Below, in pieces: positions 21,946 through 34,306 of a stretch of DNA of 64,000 nucleotides. The translations under genes were made by a program, and so were the position numbers. The notes under the pieces are model-generated. The model made no database searches and had not been told where the DNA came from. It was given only the letters and a program-made list of their open reading frames with translations. The DNA comes from Calliopum simillimum. Its lineage: Eukaryota > Arthropoda > Insecta > Diptera > Lauxaniidae. Position 1 is the stretch's first letter. Each line of letters opens with the position of its first letter. The DNA lies in NCBI GenBank assembly GCA_951812925.1, contig OX638370.1, forward strand, positions 46,813,948 through 46,877,947, written 5' to 3'.

Positions 21946-22914
21946 CTGTTCATACTAATCAAATCAGATTCAAGTGCGTTAAATATTTTCAGAGATGTGA
22001 TGAAGTTATTTTAATGGGGGCGTAGTACCCCCATTTTTCCCAGTATATGTACCAAGTCTCATCCATGTACGTTAAATAGTTTCTGAGATATGGTGATTTA
22101 ATTTTTTGGCTCACGGTGGACATTTCTGTGGAAATACCCATATAGAAAAAACTGAAATCTTTTTTTTTTTTTCTACTGTAAAATGGTTTTTTCTCAGAAG
22201 TTTAACGTTAAGAATTTGAGTTACTATTATACACTGTGCATGTGTCTTAATGCATCAGAAATTTTCAAGGAAATTGTCTGAAATATTAAAATTTTAATCA
22301 TAAAAATTTTGTTTTAAACTTTTTATTTTTCATCATATTTAGATAGTCAGCTATTGCGCAAGAGAACTTTACGGAAATATTTATAGTATCTGTCGTTCTT
22401 AAGAATTCCCACCCTTCTAATGAACTTTGTAATTAAAGAAATACAGGAAAAGTTAGAGGAAAGGTTAAAAAGTTTTCATCGTTGAGCATTCCAGCCAAAG
22501 TGCATACTTACTCACACATAAATACATACATATTTCTTGTTTGGCTAGACGATAACTTTATACTGCGTTGAAAATTTCAGTAATTGTAAATATCCAATAT
22601 TCTAAGCAACTTAAAATTAAATTGGGTGGTTACTAAAACTTAATTTGTAAGCAACAAAAAACTTGTGAAATTAATTAGCTGCTTTTTTTAATTTTACAGA
22701 ACAATATACGAAAAATCCATGTAAAAATATGACTCGTTTATTTTGAAATCGGTTATTTGACCGGTATAATTTTTTGAAATAAATATAATCAATTTCACGC
22801 TATCAAGTCAACTTTCCGTAAAAACAGAACCCAATTTTATTGAATACTGACAGAATACCAGCCAAAACATATTATGATATTACTTTTGTCTCTATAAGAG
22901 TTTTGAAAATTTAG
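21946..22914. other. no recognised gene; family-B-like trace
   Basis: 21960-22140 has two phrases resembling family B units (GTACCCCCAT cores, TGAGATATGG), which may be an extension of B1. The rest is AT-rich and unrecognised. Confidence 0.4.
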
Positions 22915-22916
22915 TA

Positions 22917-23823
22917 CAAATATGAAACCGGTAATTTTTATTTAAAAAAAAACACGTTTATTTTGCGAAAATGGTTCCAAATTTAATCTTTAAAGTACTT
23001 CCCCTCGCTAGCTACACATCTTTCCCATCTTTCAGGCAATTTATGGATTCCTCGCCAAAAAAAATTTTCGTTTTTTGAGGCTATCCATTCATCGAGCCAT
23101 TTTTGCACTTCCTCGTAAGAATTGAAGTGCGAATCGTTGAGTGCGTGTCCCATCGATGAAAACAAATAGTAATCGGACGGCGCCAGGTCCGGTGAGTACG
23201 GCGGGTGGGGCAGGGGATCCCAGTTGTACGATTCTACCAAGTTTTTATTGACCGCTGCTCGATGTGGCGATGCGTTGTCATCTTGGAATACAATTTTGTC
23301 ATGGCGAAGTTGAAATTCGGGCCTCTTCTGACGTATAGCACGGTTCAAAGCGATCAATTGTTGATTGAAGCGTGCACCAGTAACTGTTTCACCTGGTTTT
23401 AGTAGCTCATACCAAATAACACCACGCTGATCCCAGAAAATACACAGCATTGTCTTTCGGCCGAAGCGATTTGGTCTTGGCGTTGATTTGGGTCGTTGGC
23501 CGGGGCTCAAATATGATTTTTTTCGTTTGGGATTGTTGAAATAAATCCACTTTTCATCGCCAGTGATGATTCGATGCGATTCAAAAGCGTTTGTCTTTAA
23601 ATGGAAACAGAAAATCAATGCTTCCCGCAAATGAGAGTTTTCAGGCACAAAATTCGACATCTTTACGAGCGGAAAAAATGTGTTGTTATATGAAACTTGA
23701 CAAATTGTGAACTGAATATTGTTGACAGATGACAGAATGAACAATTAAGATATTTGGTACGGTTCGGAAGCTCATACATATACGGCTATCGACCGCTAGA
23801 TGTCATTACCGGTTTCATATTTG
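22917..23823 (-). mobile_element. Internally deleted mariner (cecropia/mellifera type)
   Basis: Inverted ends CAAATATGAAACCGGTAAT with TA on both sides (22915-22916, 23824-23825) bound 907 bp, against about 1.3 kb for an intact mariner. The transposase is shortened in the middle while both termini and the C-terminal catalytic part survive, which is the typical structure of deletion derivatives that still move in trans. Confidence 0.9.
22983..23660 (-). pseudogene. mariner transposase with in-frame internal deletion, 226-codon ORF
   Basis: I start at ATG 23660 (MSNFVPENSHLREALIF), which matches the family start; the open frame runs further upstream to 23744 without support. After about 32 residues of the N-terminal helix-turn-helix the protein jumps straight to IITGDEKWIYF, the block with the first catalytic Asp, so roughly 110-120 residues are missing (second HTH and linker). 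The rest is intact: YELLKPGETVTG, VFQDDNASPHRA with the second Asp, PPYSPDLAPSDYYLF with the third (34 residues between), and RWERCVASEGKYF at the end. The frame is still open across the junction. Without its DNA-binding half it should be inactive, though a dominant-negative product is conceivable. Confidence 0.85.
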
Positions 23824-23825
23824 TA

Positions 23826-25034
23826 CACCTAGTATGAAAATAAAAAAAATATTAATAAAAGGTAAAATTTTCGATCAAAAATGCGCCTAAATAAAGTTGA
23901 ACGCAGAGGTATGGTTCCTTGGGTAAATATCCATAGAATTGAATGAACTTTCACATAGGGGGGTAGCCGAAGTCGATAAAATTTCGTCCATACAATTTGG
24001 CCCACTCTAATATGTATACATCTACATACAATACATATTCCTTACCTTTTATTATAATCGTTCGGCTAGCAATTGAATTGCAATTTAATTTGAATTGATG
24101 CTGGTGTTCTGCTGATGTTCTCAATATTTCTGTTGTATTTAGATATGTATTTAGAAATACTATACAACTTGAAATTAAAAACTGCGTACTGCGTTGATCA
24201 AATACAAAATACAATACAATATGTATACATACAATTTACCGTTTAGGAGTTATTCCATAAAGTTTAAGAAAACGTAAAAAAAACTGTTTTTAAAGAATAA
24301 CTGCTAAACCCGTAAATTTTTTGTATACATATATTGCTTATCATTTGTAGATCAAAAAATTCCCTAAGATGGTTTTGATTTTTTCGTGCGACTCATCGAT
24401 CTTGAGTTATGGCACTTTAAAAATCAACATATTTCTATGCACACTAATACGCTGCATGTATGAATTACCATGCTTTACCACTTTTCTAATCAGAATATAT
24501 CCTAAACTGTAAGTCGTACGAAAACAGCTCTGAGGACTTTTTTATAGGAAATCACCAGGGCTACAAAATTGTTTTGAACTATTTTTATGAAAAAGTAACC
24601 ACTTGCGAGGCATTTGTAAAAAAATGATTTTTTGACCTTTGACCTTGAATAATTTACGACGCAGACACGAAATTTTATGAGACTACTTTTAGAACACTAA
24701 AATGAAGGTGTATACGAGTTTTCAGCTTACTATCTCCATTCCGAGGTAAAATCCAGATATGACTGGTCTAAATAGCGTGCGCTGCAGATTTACAGCTTGC
24801 CGCTACGCAGTTAAAAAGTTAAATTTGGTATAAATAGTGCCGGGCAGTCCAATTTCCTTTCGAACTTGAGAACTTAAATATTATACGCTTCTAATAAAAA
24901 AAAAAAAAATAAAAAAATTATCTCATTAAGAAAGCATAAAAAAAGTAAATTGTTTATTTAAAAACTCAAAAAAGTAAAAAAATAAAAAAAAAAATTGTTT
25001 TTCAATATTTTTTTAAAATTTCATTTAGTTTGTA
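23826..25034. other. no recognised gene
   Basis: AT-rich. The stretch 24640-24690 (TGACCTTTGACCTTGAATAA) resembles 35755-35775 (ACCTCTGACCCTGAATAACT), so an unnamed dispersed repeat may be present in both places. Confidence 0.4.
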
Positions 25035-25230
25035 AATACACGCTCTGAGCTAAAGCTAGACGAACTCGGACAAGAGGTCGGGGCACCTCCCATATAAGCA
25101 AAAGATTCAAAACGCTATACTGAAAACGTTTTTTGAGATAATCCAACCAAATTTAACTCAGACACTGAGAACAGTAAGTTAGTGCAAGATCTGAGCAAAA
25201 ACTGGGTGAACTCAGACAAGAGGGCGTTTT
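25035..25230 (+). repeat. HINE family fragment A5 (internal units only)
   Basis: Two of the roughly 140-bp internal units of the HINE-like family (starts near 25041 and 25186; core GGGGCACCTCC and CCCATATAAGCAAAAG) without either terminus. It ends abruptly at GAGGGCG, followed by a T-run. Confidence 0.8.
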
Positions 25231-25342
25231 TTTGTTTTTTTTTTATCTCTTTATTTTAAAGCGTATCAGGGATGATATTTGTAGTGGAATCGTACTTTTT
25301 TTGGTACTATTGACTTTACAAAAGTACTGAAGTACTTTCGAC

Positions 25343-25857
25343 TCAGAATAGCAAAAGGCGCTTTCGCTCAACTGAACAAAATATGGTCTTCATCCGTTAT
25401 ATCCACTCAAACGAGAGTGCGCATTTTTGATTCGAATGTGAAATCGGTTTTGTTATATGGGTGCGAAACATGGCTTGTTACTGAACAACTAACGAACAAG
25501 CTGCAAGTATTCGCCAACAAATACTTAAGGCGTATACTAAAGATTTGGTGGCCTCGCACTATATCAAATGCCGAGCTACATCAAAAACACAGTCAGAGGG
25601 CTATAGCAAACGAGGTCAAGCTGCGCAAATGGGGATGGATTAGTCACACTCTCCAGAAACCACACAGCGAAGTTTGTCGCCAGGCTCTTCAGTGGAATCC
25701 ACAAGGCAGTAGAGCACGTGGTAGACCCAAAACCAACTGGAAAAGGTCGCTGGAAAAGGAAATCCAAGGATCGGGAAAGTCGTGGCAAGAGATTAAAGTC
25801 ATCGCAAGGGATCGTGACAAATGGAGAGATTTCATATTGGCCCTATGCTCCTCCTAG
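25343..25857 (+). pseudogene. Non-LTR retrotransposon polymerase C-terminus
   Basis: Open frame reading GAFAQLNKIW ... RVRIFDSNVKSVLLYGCETW ... LQVFANKYLRRIL then WGWISHTLQKP, ALQWNPQGSRARGRPKTNW and SWQEIKVIARDRDKWRDF to the stop. This is the well-known C-terminal end of RTE/SR2-style reverse transcriptase polyproteins (LLYGSETW; WNPQGKRKxGRP). The palm domain and endonuclease are absent: a 5'-truncated copy followed by an ATACATAC-type tail. A decayed relative lies at 44500-44645. Confidence 0.8.
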
Positions 25858-26044
25858 GAATTAAAGGAGAATACATACATACCTACATAACCTAAAAATT
25901 ACCAAAATGTAAGATATTTCGTGATTTTTCCTACTTTTGAGGTTATGTAACAAGACAGTGTAGTTCTTTGTCATAAAAATAAAAAGTACTCAAAGTACTA
26001 TTGGCTTTTAAAAAAAAAGTACCATTGAAGAAGTTCGAATATCA

Positions 26045-28715
26045 TGCCTGTTTGGTACAGATGTTTTCATACCCTACACCCAGGGTATATTCACTTTGTC
26101 CTTCCGTTTGTAACGCAGAGAAGGAGGTATAGAAAAGTATATATATTCTTGATCAGCGTCACCTCCTGAGTCGATATAGCTATGTCCGTCTGTCTGGCTG
26201 GCTGGGTGGCTGGCTGGGTGATGTGTGTGGAAATACACTTTTTGGGAAAACTAAGCAAGATAATTCAATGAAATTTGGTACCCTGCCTCCGTCATCAAAG
26301 ATAGCTCGGGGGATTGAAAATGAGCAAAATCGGTCAACGGACACGCCTACCGCCCATACAAAAAATATATTCAAAATGCAATTTTAGGAGTATTTTTCAT
26401 GACAATGCAACCAAAATACACATAAATACTAGAAATTGTAAGCGCAAGCTCTGAGAAAAAACTGAGCGAACTCGGACAAAAGGGCGTGGCACCTCCCATA
26501 TAAGCAAAAGCTTCAAAACGCTATACTGAAAGCGATTTTTGAGATATTCGAACCAAATTTAACTCAGACACTAAGAACTATAAATGAAAGCTCTCAACAA
26601 AAATTGGGTGAAATCGGACAAGGGGGCGTGGCACCTCCCATATAAGCAAAAGATTGAAAATGCTATACTGAAAGAGTTTTTTGAGATAATCCTACCAAAT
26701 TTCACTCACCCACTAAATATTATAAATGCGAGCACTGAACAAAACTGGGTGAACTCGGACAAGAGGGCGTGGCACCTCCCACATAAGCAAAAGCTTCAAT
26801 ACGCTATACTGAAAGCGATTTTCGAGATATTCGAACTAAGTTTTTAATAATATACTTGAAATGCAGTGTAGGGTATTTAATTTTTGGCCAGGCCAAAGAT
26901 ACCACCCTTACTAGTTTACATTAAAATAATAAAAATCTGTGAATATGAACAAAATCCGCCGACGGACACGCCTACCTCCCATACAAAGTTGGGGCGTGGT
27001 CCGAATTTTTTTTCAAAATGGGTATCAATTTTCAATAACTTGACCCCGCTAATTTCAAAAATGTTAAAAATTTTGCGCTATCTTTTATAGTTTTCAAGTT
27101 ATGAGGAATAAACGAAAATCTACTTTATAAAAACTAGATTTTGTTTGTTCGTGTATTTGTCCCTTATTAACTCGGAAACTAAGTAACCGATTTTAAAGAA
27201 GTTTTTATATTATGCTAGCACAAAAAAAGGCTAAGCTATATACTAAAAAAGTGGGCGGTGCCACGCCTCCCAAAAAATTGACTAATCATATCACCGAAAC
27301 TCTTTGACGCAGATAAATGAGATTTGGTAAATGTGTAAAAATCATCTGGACAAATAATGTCCATCGGACAAATTCGAAAAAATTCATCATATTTCTGAAA
27401 ATATTTGACGAAGATAGATATTATTTGGTACATATTAAAAGACCATCAGAACAAATAATCCGCACTAGAAAAATGGGCAGTACCACACCTACCACCAAAT
27501 TAAGTTATCAATATCTCCGAAAATACGTTAATCCAGAAATGCATTTTTTTTTTTATTTTTCTTGTTTTAAACAGATAATGATTTACATTAGGCAAAATGC
27601 ATAGGTAAAAAAAACATAGCCATAGAAATTTTTCGGTTTTGGCTTTTTCTAATTTCATTTTTTACCATACCATATTAAAAATTAGAAAATTTTTTTTTTT
27701 TTTTTTTTTTTTTAACAATTATGTATTAGAAAAAAATATATTATTGTTTTTACTATTTGTAAAAATTTGACTGGGAAACCTTTCTTGTGGATTGCAATGC
27801 ACCACAACCAATATTATAACGAAGTTGACTGAAAGTCAATTTGATATTATATGACCTACCAAATTATCCAACAACAAACAAAGGTTACCAAAAAAAAATA
27901 AAAAAATTAGTTTATAATTAAAGTATTGAGTCGGAATTTTTGTATGATTTCTGATAGAAATCATAATTTATTACTAAATTCAATATGCTCTTGGCTTATT
28001 TTAAGAAAGGGTGAGTCCCAAGGGGGATTAAAAGGAGGAAATATACCCCTTACCTGTCACCCTTCTCTTAAAAAATTTTTTTTTTGGAATTTAAGAAGAC
28101 TGTAAGCTTAAAATTGATAAATATATTGTAAAACGTTGCAGAATGTAAAGAAATAAAAATACTTTTTTTTCTCAAAAACTGCTACAGGAAAAAATTCATA
28201 GAAAAAAAAGTTCTCAAAAAAAGCAGTAGGGACTTTGCATATCGATTAATCATACTTGGCCACATATTATATTGAAAAATAATGAAAATCAGAAAATGTA
28301 TTTTTTTTTTTAATGTCAAAGTTTGCAATTTTTCCATTTTTATCATTTTTTTTTAAATATTTGAAAAATCACTATAATTCACATAAAGTCGGCAAAACAA
28401 AAAAATATATTTTTAACAAAGTAAGAACAATATACTTTCTAACGATATGCTACATTAGTGGATCGGGCTTAAAACAAATTAACTAGAGCGTTTATCCAGC
28501 AGTTCCTAATTTTAAAAGTTCTGTAGAGCATTTTTTCTATTTAAAGTCCAACTTTGGGCTCACTGTGTTGCTAAACCAAAACAAAATTTTAAACTTTTAT
28601 AGTTTTTTTTTCCGTCTCTAAGTATTATCTGACGATTGGCGTAAAATTTTTTTAAATCCATAGCACTTTCAAATTTTACCTATTTATGGCCACAATCTCC
28701 CATTGTGCGGCGATC
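26045..28715 (+). repeat. Family B repeat, copy B2, split by HINE copy A3
   Basis: The left piece GTTTGGTACAGATGTTTT (26050-26067) and the right piece from 26915 (TTTACATTAAAATAATAAAA) are contiguous in B1 at about 20410-20445, so A3 inserted here. Downstream the match with B1 continues through two recognisable tandem units (27252, 27475) and the unit-free 3' half to GGCCACAATCTCCCATTGTG near 28690-28708. A T-run of about 27 at 27690-27713 and several indels distinguish it from B1. Confidence 0.65.
26069..26914 (+). mobile_element. HINE/Helentron-like element, copy A3, inserted between T and T
   Basis: Same 5' start (ATACCCTACACCC), the TCTTGATCAGCGTCACCTCC block, three tandem units exactly about 142 bp apart (near 26444, 26586, 26728), sub-terminal GTGTAGGGTAT, hairpin TTTGGCCAGGCCAAA and terminal CTAG at 26911-26914. 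Because it interrupts family B, the empty site can be read from B1: it sits inside a T-run, the TT target described for Helentrons and HINEs, and leaves no clear duplication. Confidence 0.8.
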
Positions 28716-28983
28716 TACTGAGTAAAGGGTATTACATTATATGCATTTTTCATCTTCTTTTCCTTTGTAGCTTACGAATTACAAATAATGACCATCAGAC
28801 CTGTCATGAAAACTGCAGCTAAATAGATTCCCCATCTGAAGAAGATGATAAATACATTTGTTTTTGATGATTCATATTACCCGCAGCACCCGTACTGGGT
28901 TGTTAGTGAATTTTTTTTTCTTTTATTTTTAATTAACAATAAGCGTTTGAACATTTTTTTTTTATAAACAGCACGAAAATTAT
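28716..28983. other. no recognised gene
   Basis: AT-rich spacer after family B copy B2. Nothing recognised. Confidence 0.4.
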
Positions 28984-29039
28984 AAAAAGCGAATCCGTTT
29001 TGAACTCGTAAACTTGAATTCAAAACGGATTCGCTTTTT
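28984..29039. repeat. Perfect 21-bp hairpin
   Basis: AAAAAGCGAATCCGTTTTG plus AA is followed after a 14-base loop by its exact reverse complement (29019-29039). The core GAATCCGTTTTGAA reappears nearby in altered form (29063-29090, 29120-29140), so it may be the terminus of a small repeat. Confidence 0.8.
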
Positions 29040-29139
29040 TAGAGGAGTTCCTTCCGCAAACAGGTCAGTAACGGATTCCGTAACGGATAAAAAATACGAG
29101 AATATGAACCCTTTATGGATTCAAAACGGGTCCGTTTGG

Positions 29140-32100
29140 CACACTGGAACTTCATATTTTCTCATTTTAAGCCGATTTTCTAAGGGTGCCCACAAGCGAA
29201 CCAAAATTTTTTTTTTGTCAAAAATTATCACTTCACTATTTTTTTTAAATTAATTTTTCCAACTAATGAAATTAATTTTTACTTTTTTCACCAGTAGTTA
29301 GTTATATGTCTGCATAATACGCATTTGGTCAAAAGTTATGAGTCGAAAACAAAAAGGTGTCCACACCCGGCACTCTTCCCCTACTATAAGATAAAATATC
29401 ACCAAATCAACTTTTGTTATAAGCAGAAATTACCTTTTAAATGAAATCACTAATATACACACATACTTAAATTTTACTGTAAATAAAAATAAGCCCTTAA
29501 TTATCTGTCATCATTTTGCACAAACTGCATTATTAAAAACAAATAATATCATTAAAGTTCATAAAATGTAGGTAACAAACTTTGTAAAACTTTGTCCTAT
29601 TTCGCGTTCCCTGTTTCAATTAATTATAATTTATCTTCATAATATTTCATTAAACTTTCATAATTACCGCAATAAAACAAGACACAGAATATTATATACC
29701 ATCAGGGACACCCAGCTGCATTGTCGCATCAGGCCACCATCATGCATGTTGCATTTCCACCTCATTACAAAAACACATCTCATCCTTTTAATGCACAGCA
29801 TTGCCGCAATTGAACAAAAAGAACTTGAGTATTTATAGGCAGGTGTGAGCAAGTTCATGCATTATGTAGCGCATTTCTAGTCGTTTTTGTTGCAAATCGC
29901 ACATGTCGTAGCGACAACATACGATTTGTGTCTGCTGTGACTATGGCAACTTACAACAGGAAGTGTTCTTATCTTCAACTTGTTGTTGGTAGACATATTT
30001 GAGGAAGCAATGTGCGATTAGGTGACACAAGGTTTTATGCTCGGTTCACTTTGCGCCACTCCATCGACCGTTCGCTTTCTGGTTTTAGAGTTGCTTTTGC
30101 AAAAGGATACCTCCTACCAATTTCATTACAGTGTTGCCGAATAAGTTACATTGTTCAATATGTGAATTCCAGACTTTTAAAATAAAACTTGGCGACATGA
30201 TGATTTTCAAAATATGTACATATTAGTAATGCTTAGTAAAAGTATTTAATAATTAAGTAATAATCTTAATATCCTTGTTTGAAATGCACTACAGTTTAAA
30301 TTAATAAAAACATACCATTTAACTTTAACTTGAGGTAGTTGAAACAAAAAAGCAAAGACTGAAACATAAATGTAAAACATACACTTTATCCTCTGCTCTG
30401 CTCTGTTATTATAAATTTTAAATCTTCCTCATATCAATCAAACAAATTTCAATACTGTATACACATTAAGTATAAAAAATCATAAAACACGATTTTAAAA
30501 ATATTATGAGTTTGCATGCTTTATAGTTAGTTAGGCGAAGTATCCAAAGCATACAAACAAAGGGCAGTGGTTTCATACGGACCGACTTAAAGTTATAGTA
30601 TGGCCCATACAAGTGAGAATTTTCTGGTGTTACGTTGAAAAGGGTATGGTGACATAAACCTGAAAAATATATTATGAACTGCCTTCCTTGGTATCTCCCA
30701 AATGGATATTGGAAATTCTTATGACTGATAAGCCTGGCAACACTATGTGCAACTTTGTTTTTCATTTGTTCAAGCGTGATGTGTTTAAAATAAATACGTT
30801 TATACTTTTCGTACGTACTGTTTTTATTGTTTTTTTCAGTAGTTTTTGCCATTGTGGCCCAAGTTCTTGACTCGTATTTGTAAAAGACAAATGCACACAA
30901 CTAATTACCAATTCAAATTTTAATTACTTAACTTTACAGTGTTGAGTTCTGAGGAGCGTGTACGTGAAAGAAGAGGTAGTGATGTGAATCTGAAGTGCAA
31001 CAAAATTTACATAGCTGTAATAAACTTTGCTCATAGATGGATGAAGTCGGTCGAACTTATTTGCATTAGAAGCTACAAATTAAGTTAGTCTTCAGGCAAA
31101 GAATTTTTATCAACAACATCATGGGTTGTGTGAAGAAATTATGTTAATAAGGTACATGCATACATACATTTCTTTTTTTTTTTCAAAAATGTATCTTATA
31201 TGAGTGTGAAATAATTGCATGTATGGGTTCTTCGTCCTAAAGGGGATTGTCTTGGATATCTATACCGCAACTCCTCCTTTATTGGTTCCAGAAGTTCATG
31301 TTATATTCAAGAATATAAACAATATTTTAAGAAATTAAAATTTTAAAATAAAAATATATTTTAAATATTAGCACTTTTCGTGCTGGAACTGGAAACTGGT
31401 CAAGTAGTTCGCTTACTTGTAAATAGTTTTTTATGTTGTAAATCTGATTGTTAAGCACACATGAAAAGCAGCCTGCAACGCCTCTACCTCCTCATCATCG
31501 AAGATAATGCAGGTAAACACTTTTGCACATCGTGAATTACTCCCGATTTAATAGCATCATGTGATATCACTTCATAACCGCTATGACTTTAACTTATACA
31601 TATGTACAATGTACATACTTACGAATATTCAGGCAAATAAGCACAAAAGCACAAAACGAGAAAAAGTGCTCATGCTCTGATTTTACAGCTGCAAACGTTG
31701 ATGCTTCGCCAAGCACAACATTAAAATGTCGGCAAAATGTCATTTTACGGAAGCAACAACATACATACTTCGAAAGCGTATGCACATACTGTACAGTGAA
31801 GTTTTCTTAGAGGCTCACCAAATCTCCGCAAGTACGCCCCTCTAGTTACGCCCCTTACTCAATTAAGGTATATTGCCAAACTATCCTATGACAAAAATAG
31901 CCGCAATAATGTTGCCAAACTACAGACGATAATAATTCGAATAAAGTTGTAATGTGTTTCGAAATTGGATTAAGGTTTTTTAATAAAAATCATATCATTA
32001 GAGATTAGGATGCAGCAAAATTAACAAAAAAATGAGTGCATTAAAAATTATCATAAAATAAATTCTTAAAACAAAGACTGCATACTTAGTTTTGATCAAA

Positions 32101-33005
32101 ACTCCCAAAAATATGGCCCGCCCTGAGCTTGAATGAAGGTTTTGTGCGTTATTCTACAGTTTTTGTAACTTATCACAAAAACTACTAAATAATTGATAAT
32201 AATTCAACCCAAACCTTTGAAAGAGATTAATTTTCTACATTTTTTGTTCTTTTCTTATTGCTCTACAGTGAAGTTTGTCCTATGGAAGTCCCGGAACAAA
32301 TTGAAATTTTTCGATTAAAAAAAAAACTGTTTTTTGCTATAACTCAAGATACAAGAAACGCACAAAAACTTTAGAACCCAATTAATGTAGGAAATTTGAC
32401 TTGCTACAGTTTTGTTTGTAAATCCTTATTCCAAAGGTAAACGTTTGCCCGCTAGAGGGCCATTTGTTAAAATCAAATCAAACAGATCAAAAAAACGTAG
32501 AATTTTATTGCTCGTAATTTTTGTTAAAAATTTTTTCTGTCCGACCAACAGGAAACGAGATAAATTGAATCAAACATATTTCAAGATGGCGGCTAATGCG
32601 CAAGGGTGGGGAGGTCACCTTTTTGACGTTAAGCTTTTTTAGTGGTCCTAAAAACATTAAGCAAAAAAAATTGCAATGCGCAATTTTTTCTAGGTCATCG
32701 TACGTTTTGACTGTACTATTAAGTCATAAGCTCCATAAGGAGATAACGAATACAAAAATATGTGTTTACATTAAAGCTGGAATTAGTCAACACGTAGCGT
32801 TCCGTAACGTGACGGCTGTCAAAATCTATTAAACGGCAGAAGCGTGTAAGCGATTAGTGAAATCGTGACGTAGCGGTAAGCAACGTTGAGACCTGTTGAA
32901 ATCTCTAAATGTAAAAAAGGGAATTCCTCTTATAGAAATTGCTTTTACAAACGTTATTATTCAAAATTTATTAATGTAATGTCAATCACTGAAGTTAAAA
33001 ATAAA
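29140..33005. other. no convincing gene over nearly 4 kb
   Basis: Mostly single-copy-looking AT-rich sequence. I tested the open frames at 29664-29858, 30466-30900, 31583-31810 and 32412-32642. They show no domain, no codon pattern and no splice continuity. TACAGTGAAGTT occurs at about 31792 and 32267 (and inverted near 41211), possibly a short TIR. It could be intron or intergenic DNA of a host gene whose exons are outside the window. Confidence 0.4.
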
Positions 33006-34034
33006 ATGGGCCGCAAAGGAAAAAATTCATCTTTAGAGGAACGAAAATTAGTTCTTCAACTGCACCTGAAGGGCGAAAAATACAAAAAAATTGGCGAATT
33101 ATTAAACATGAAGCCTAATACTGTTGGCGATATTGTGTGAAGATTCAGAAATGAAGGAAGAATCGCTTCAATAAAGCAACAAGGGCAGCCAAAAAAGCTG
33201 ACGGTGAGAGAAGAACGGGAGATTGTAAGGAAAATCAAGGTTAACCCCAGGTTGAGTGCTCCTAAGCTGGTTGCTGAACACTTTGCTGAGCATGGAACAA
33301 CTGTTTCGGCACAAACTGTTCGCCGCACAATTAAAAAGCAAGGGTACAATGGCCGAGTAGCTAGGAAAAAACCTTTGATAAACATGCGTAATGGAAAAGT
33401 ACGCTTAAATTTTGCATTGGAGCACACCAGGAAGGATCCGAGCTGGTGGAATGATGTAATATTCCTCGATGAGAGCAAATTTAATTTATTTGGAAGTGAT
33501 GGAAGGGTATTAGTGTGGCGCAAGCCAAATACAGAGCTATCAAATCAAAACTTAACACCAACTGTAAAACACGGAGGTGGTCATGTCATGGTGTGGGGCT
33601 GTATTTCCTCCAAAGGCGTTGGAAATTTAGTTTTTATTGATGGCATTATGAACCAATATTCTTATTTGAAAATATTGCAGGAGAATTTGAAGCAATCCGC
33701 CGAAAAAATGGTTATTTCACGGACTTTTAAGCTGTACCAAGATAATGATCCCAAACATAAAGCGTATAAAGCGAGGTCTTGGTTGCTTTATAATTGCCCT
33801 AAAGTCATAGAAACTCCACCCCAATCACCTGACATGAACCCAATAGAAAATTTATGGAGTGAATTGGACCGCCGTGTACGTCTAACGCCTGTTTCGTCTA
33901 TCACTGCGCTGAAAGCACGGCTTCAGGAAGAGTGGAACAAAATTGGAAGTGATTACACCTCCAAAATTATTTCTAACATGCCGAAACGCTTAAGTGATGT
34001 TATAAGAAACAATGGGTATCACACAAAATATTAA
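33006..34034 (+). pseudogene. Tc1-family transposase (DD34E), one nonsense codon
   Basis: The ATG at 33006 opens MGRKGKNSSLEERKLVLQL, the N-terminal paired-type helix-turn-helix (KKIGELLNMKPNTVGDIV). A TGA at 33138-33140 (probably a former CGA) interrupts it, then the frame stays open to 34034: second HTH (LSAPKLVAEHFAEHG), WWNDVIFLDESKFNLFGSDG with the first Asp, GGHVMVWGCISSKGVG, LYQDNDPKHKAYKARSWL with the second Asp, and SPDMNPIENLWSELDRRV with the Glu, 34 residues after the second Asp. Total 342 codons plus stop, the normal Tc1 length. A single base change would silence an otherwise full gene, so the copy is fairly young. Confidence 0.9.
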
Positions 34035-34070
34035 ATTATAAAACTTTTGAAGACTTTTTTTATATGATTT

Positions 34071-34306
34071 AAAAAAAAACCGAATATTAATGTTGCATGA
34101 ATTTTTGTCTAGTTGGTTCTTTTTAATTTTTTTGTTTCATTCCTCAGAATATAAACTATTGATATGCATGCCAATTTTTAGATAAAATAAAGTGCTTTGA
34201 TTTGCCATTATTAAAATTTTTCTTTCTGTTTATTTCAATGGTAATATTAGCTCCGAAAGCAATTTTTTTTAAAAACCGAATATTAATGTTACTCACTGTA
34301 CATACA
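34071..34306. repeat. Right terminal region of the Tc1 element with direct repeats
   Basis: AAAAACCGAATATTAATGTT occurs at about 34076 and again at about 34275, the outer copy running into ACTCACTGTA at 34297-34306, next to a possible TA. Two direct repeats inside a long terminal repeat are the IR/DR layout of Bari/Sleeping Beauty-like elements. No matching left repeat was found upstream of the gene, so the left end is lost or diverged. Confidence 0.55.

Noticed and set aside
30466..30900. 144-codon minus ORF as a host gene
   Set aside because: No domain, no splice continuity on either side and composition typical of AT-rich intergenic DNA.
32266..34306. TACAGTGAAGTT (32267) and TACAGTGAGTAAC (inverted at 34306) as the TIR pair of the Tc1 element
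   Set aside because: They agree only over eight bases and the left site is over 700 bp from the ATG; too weak to set the left border.
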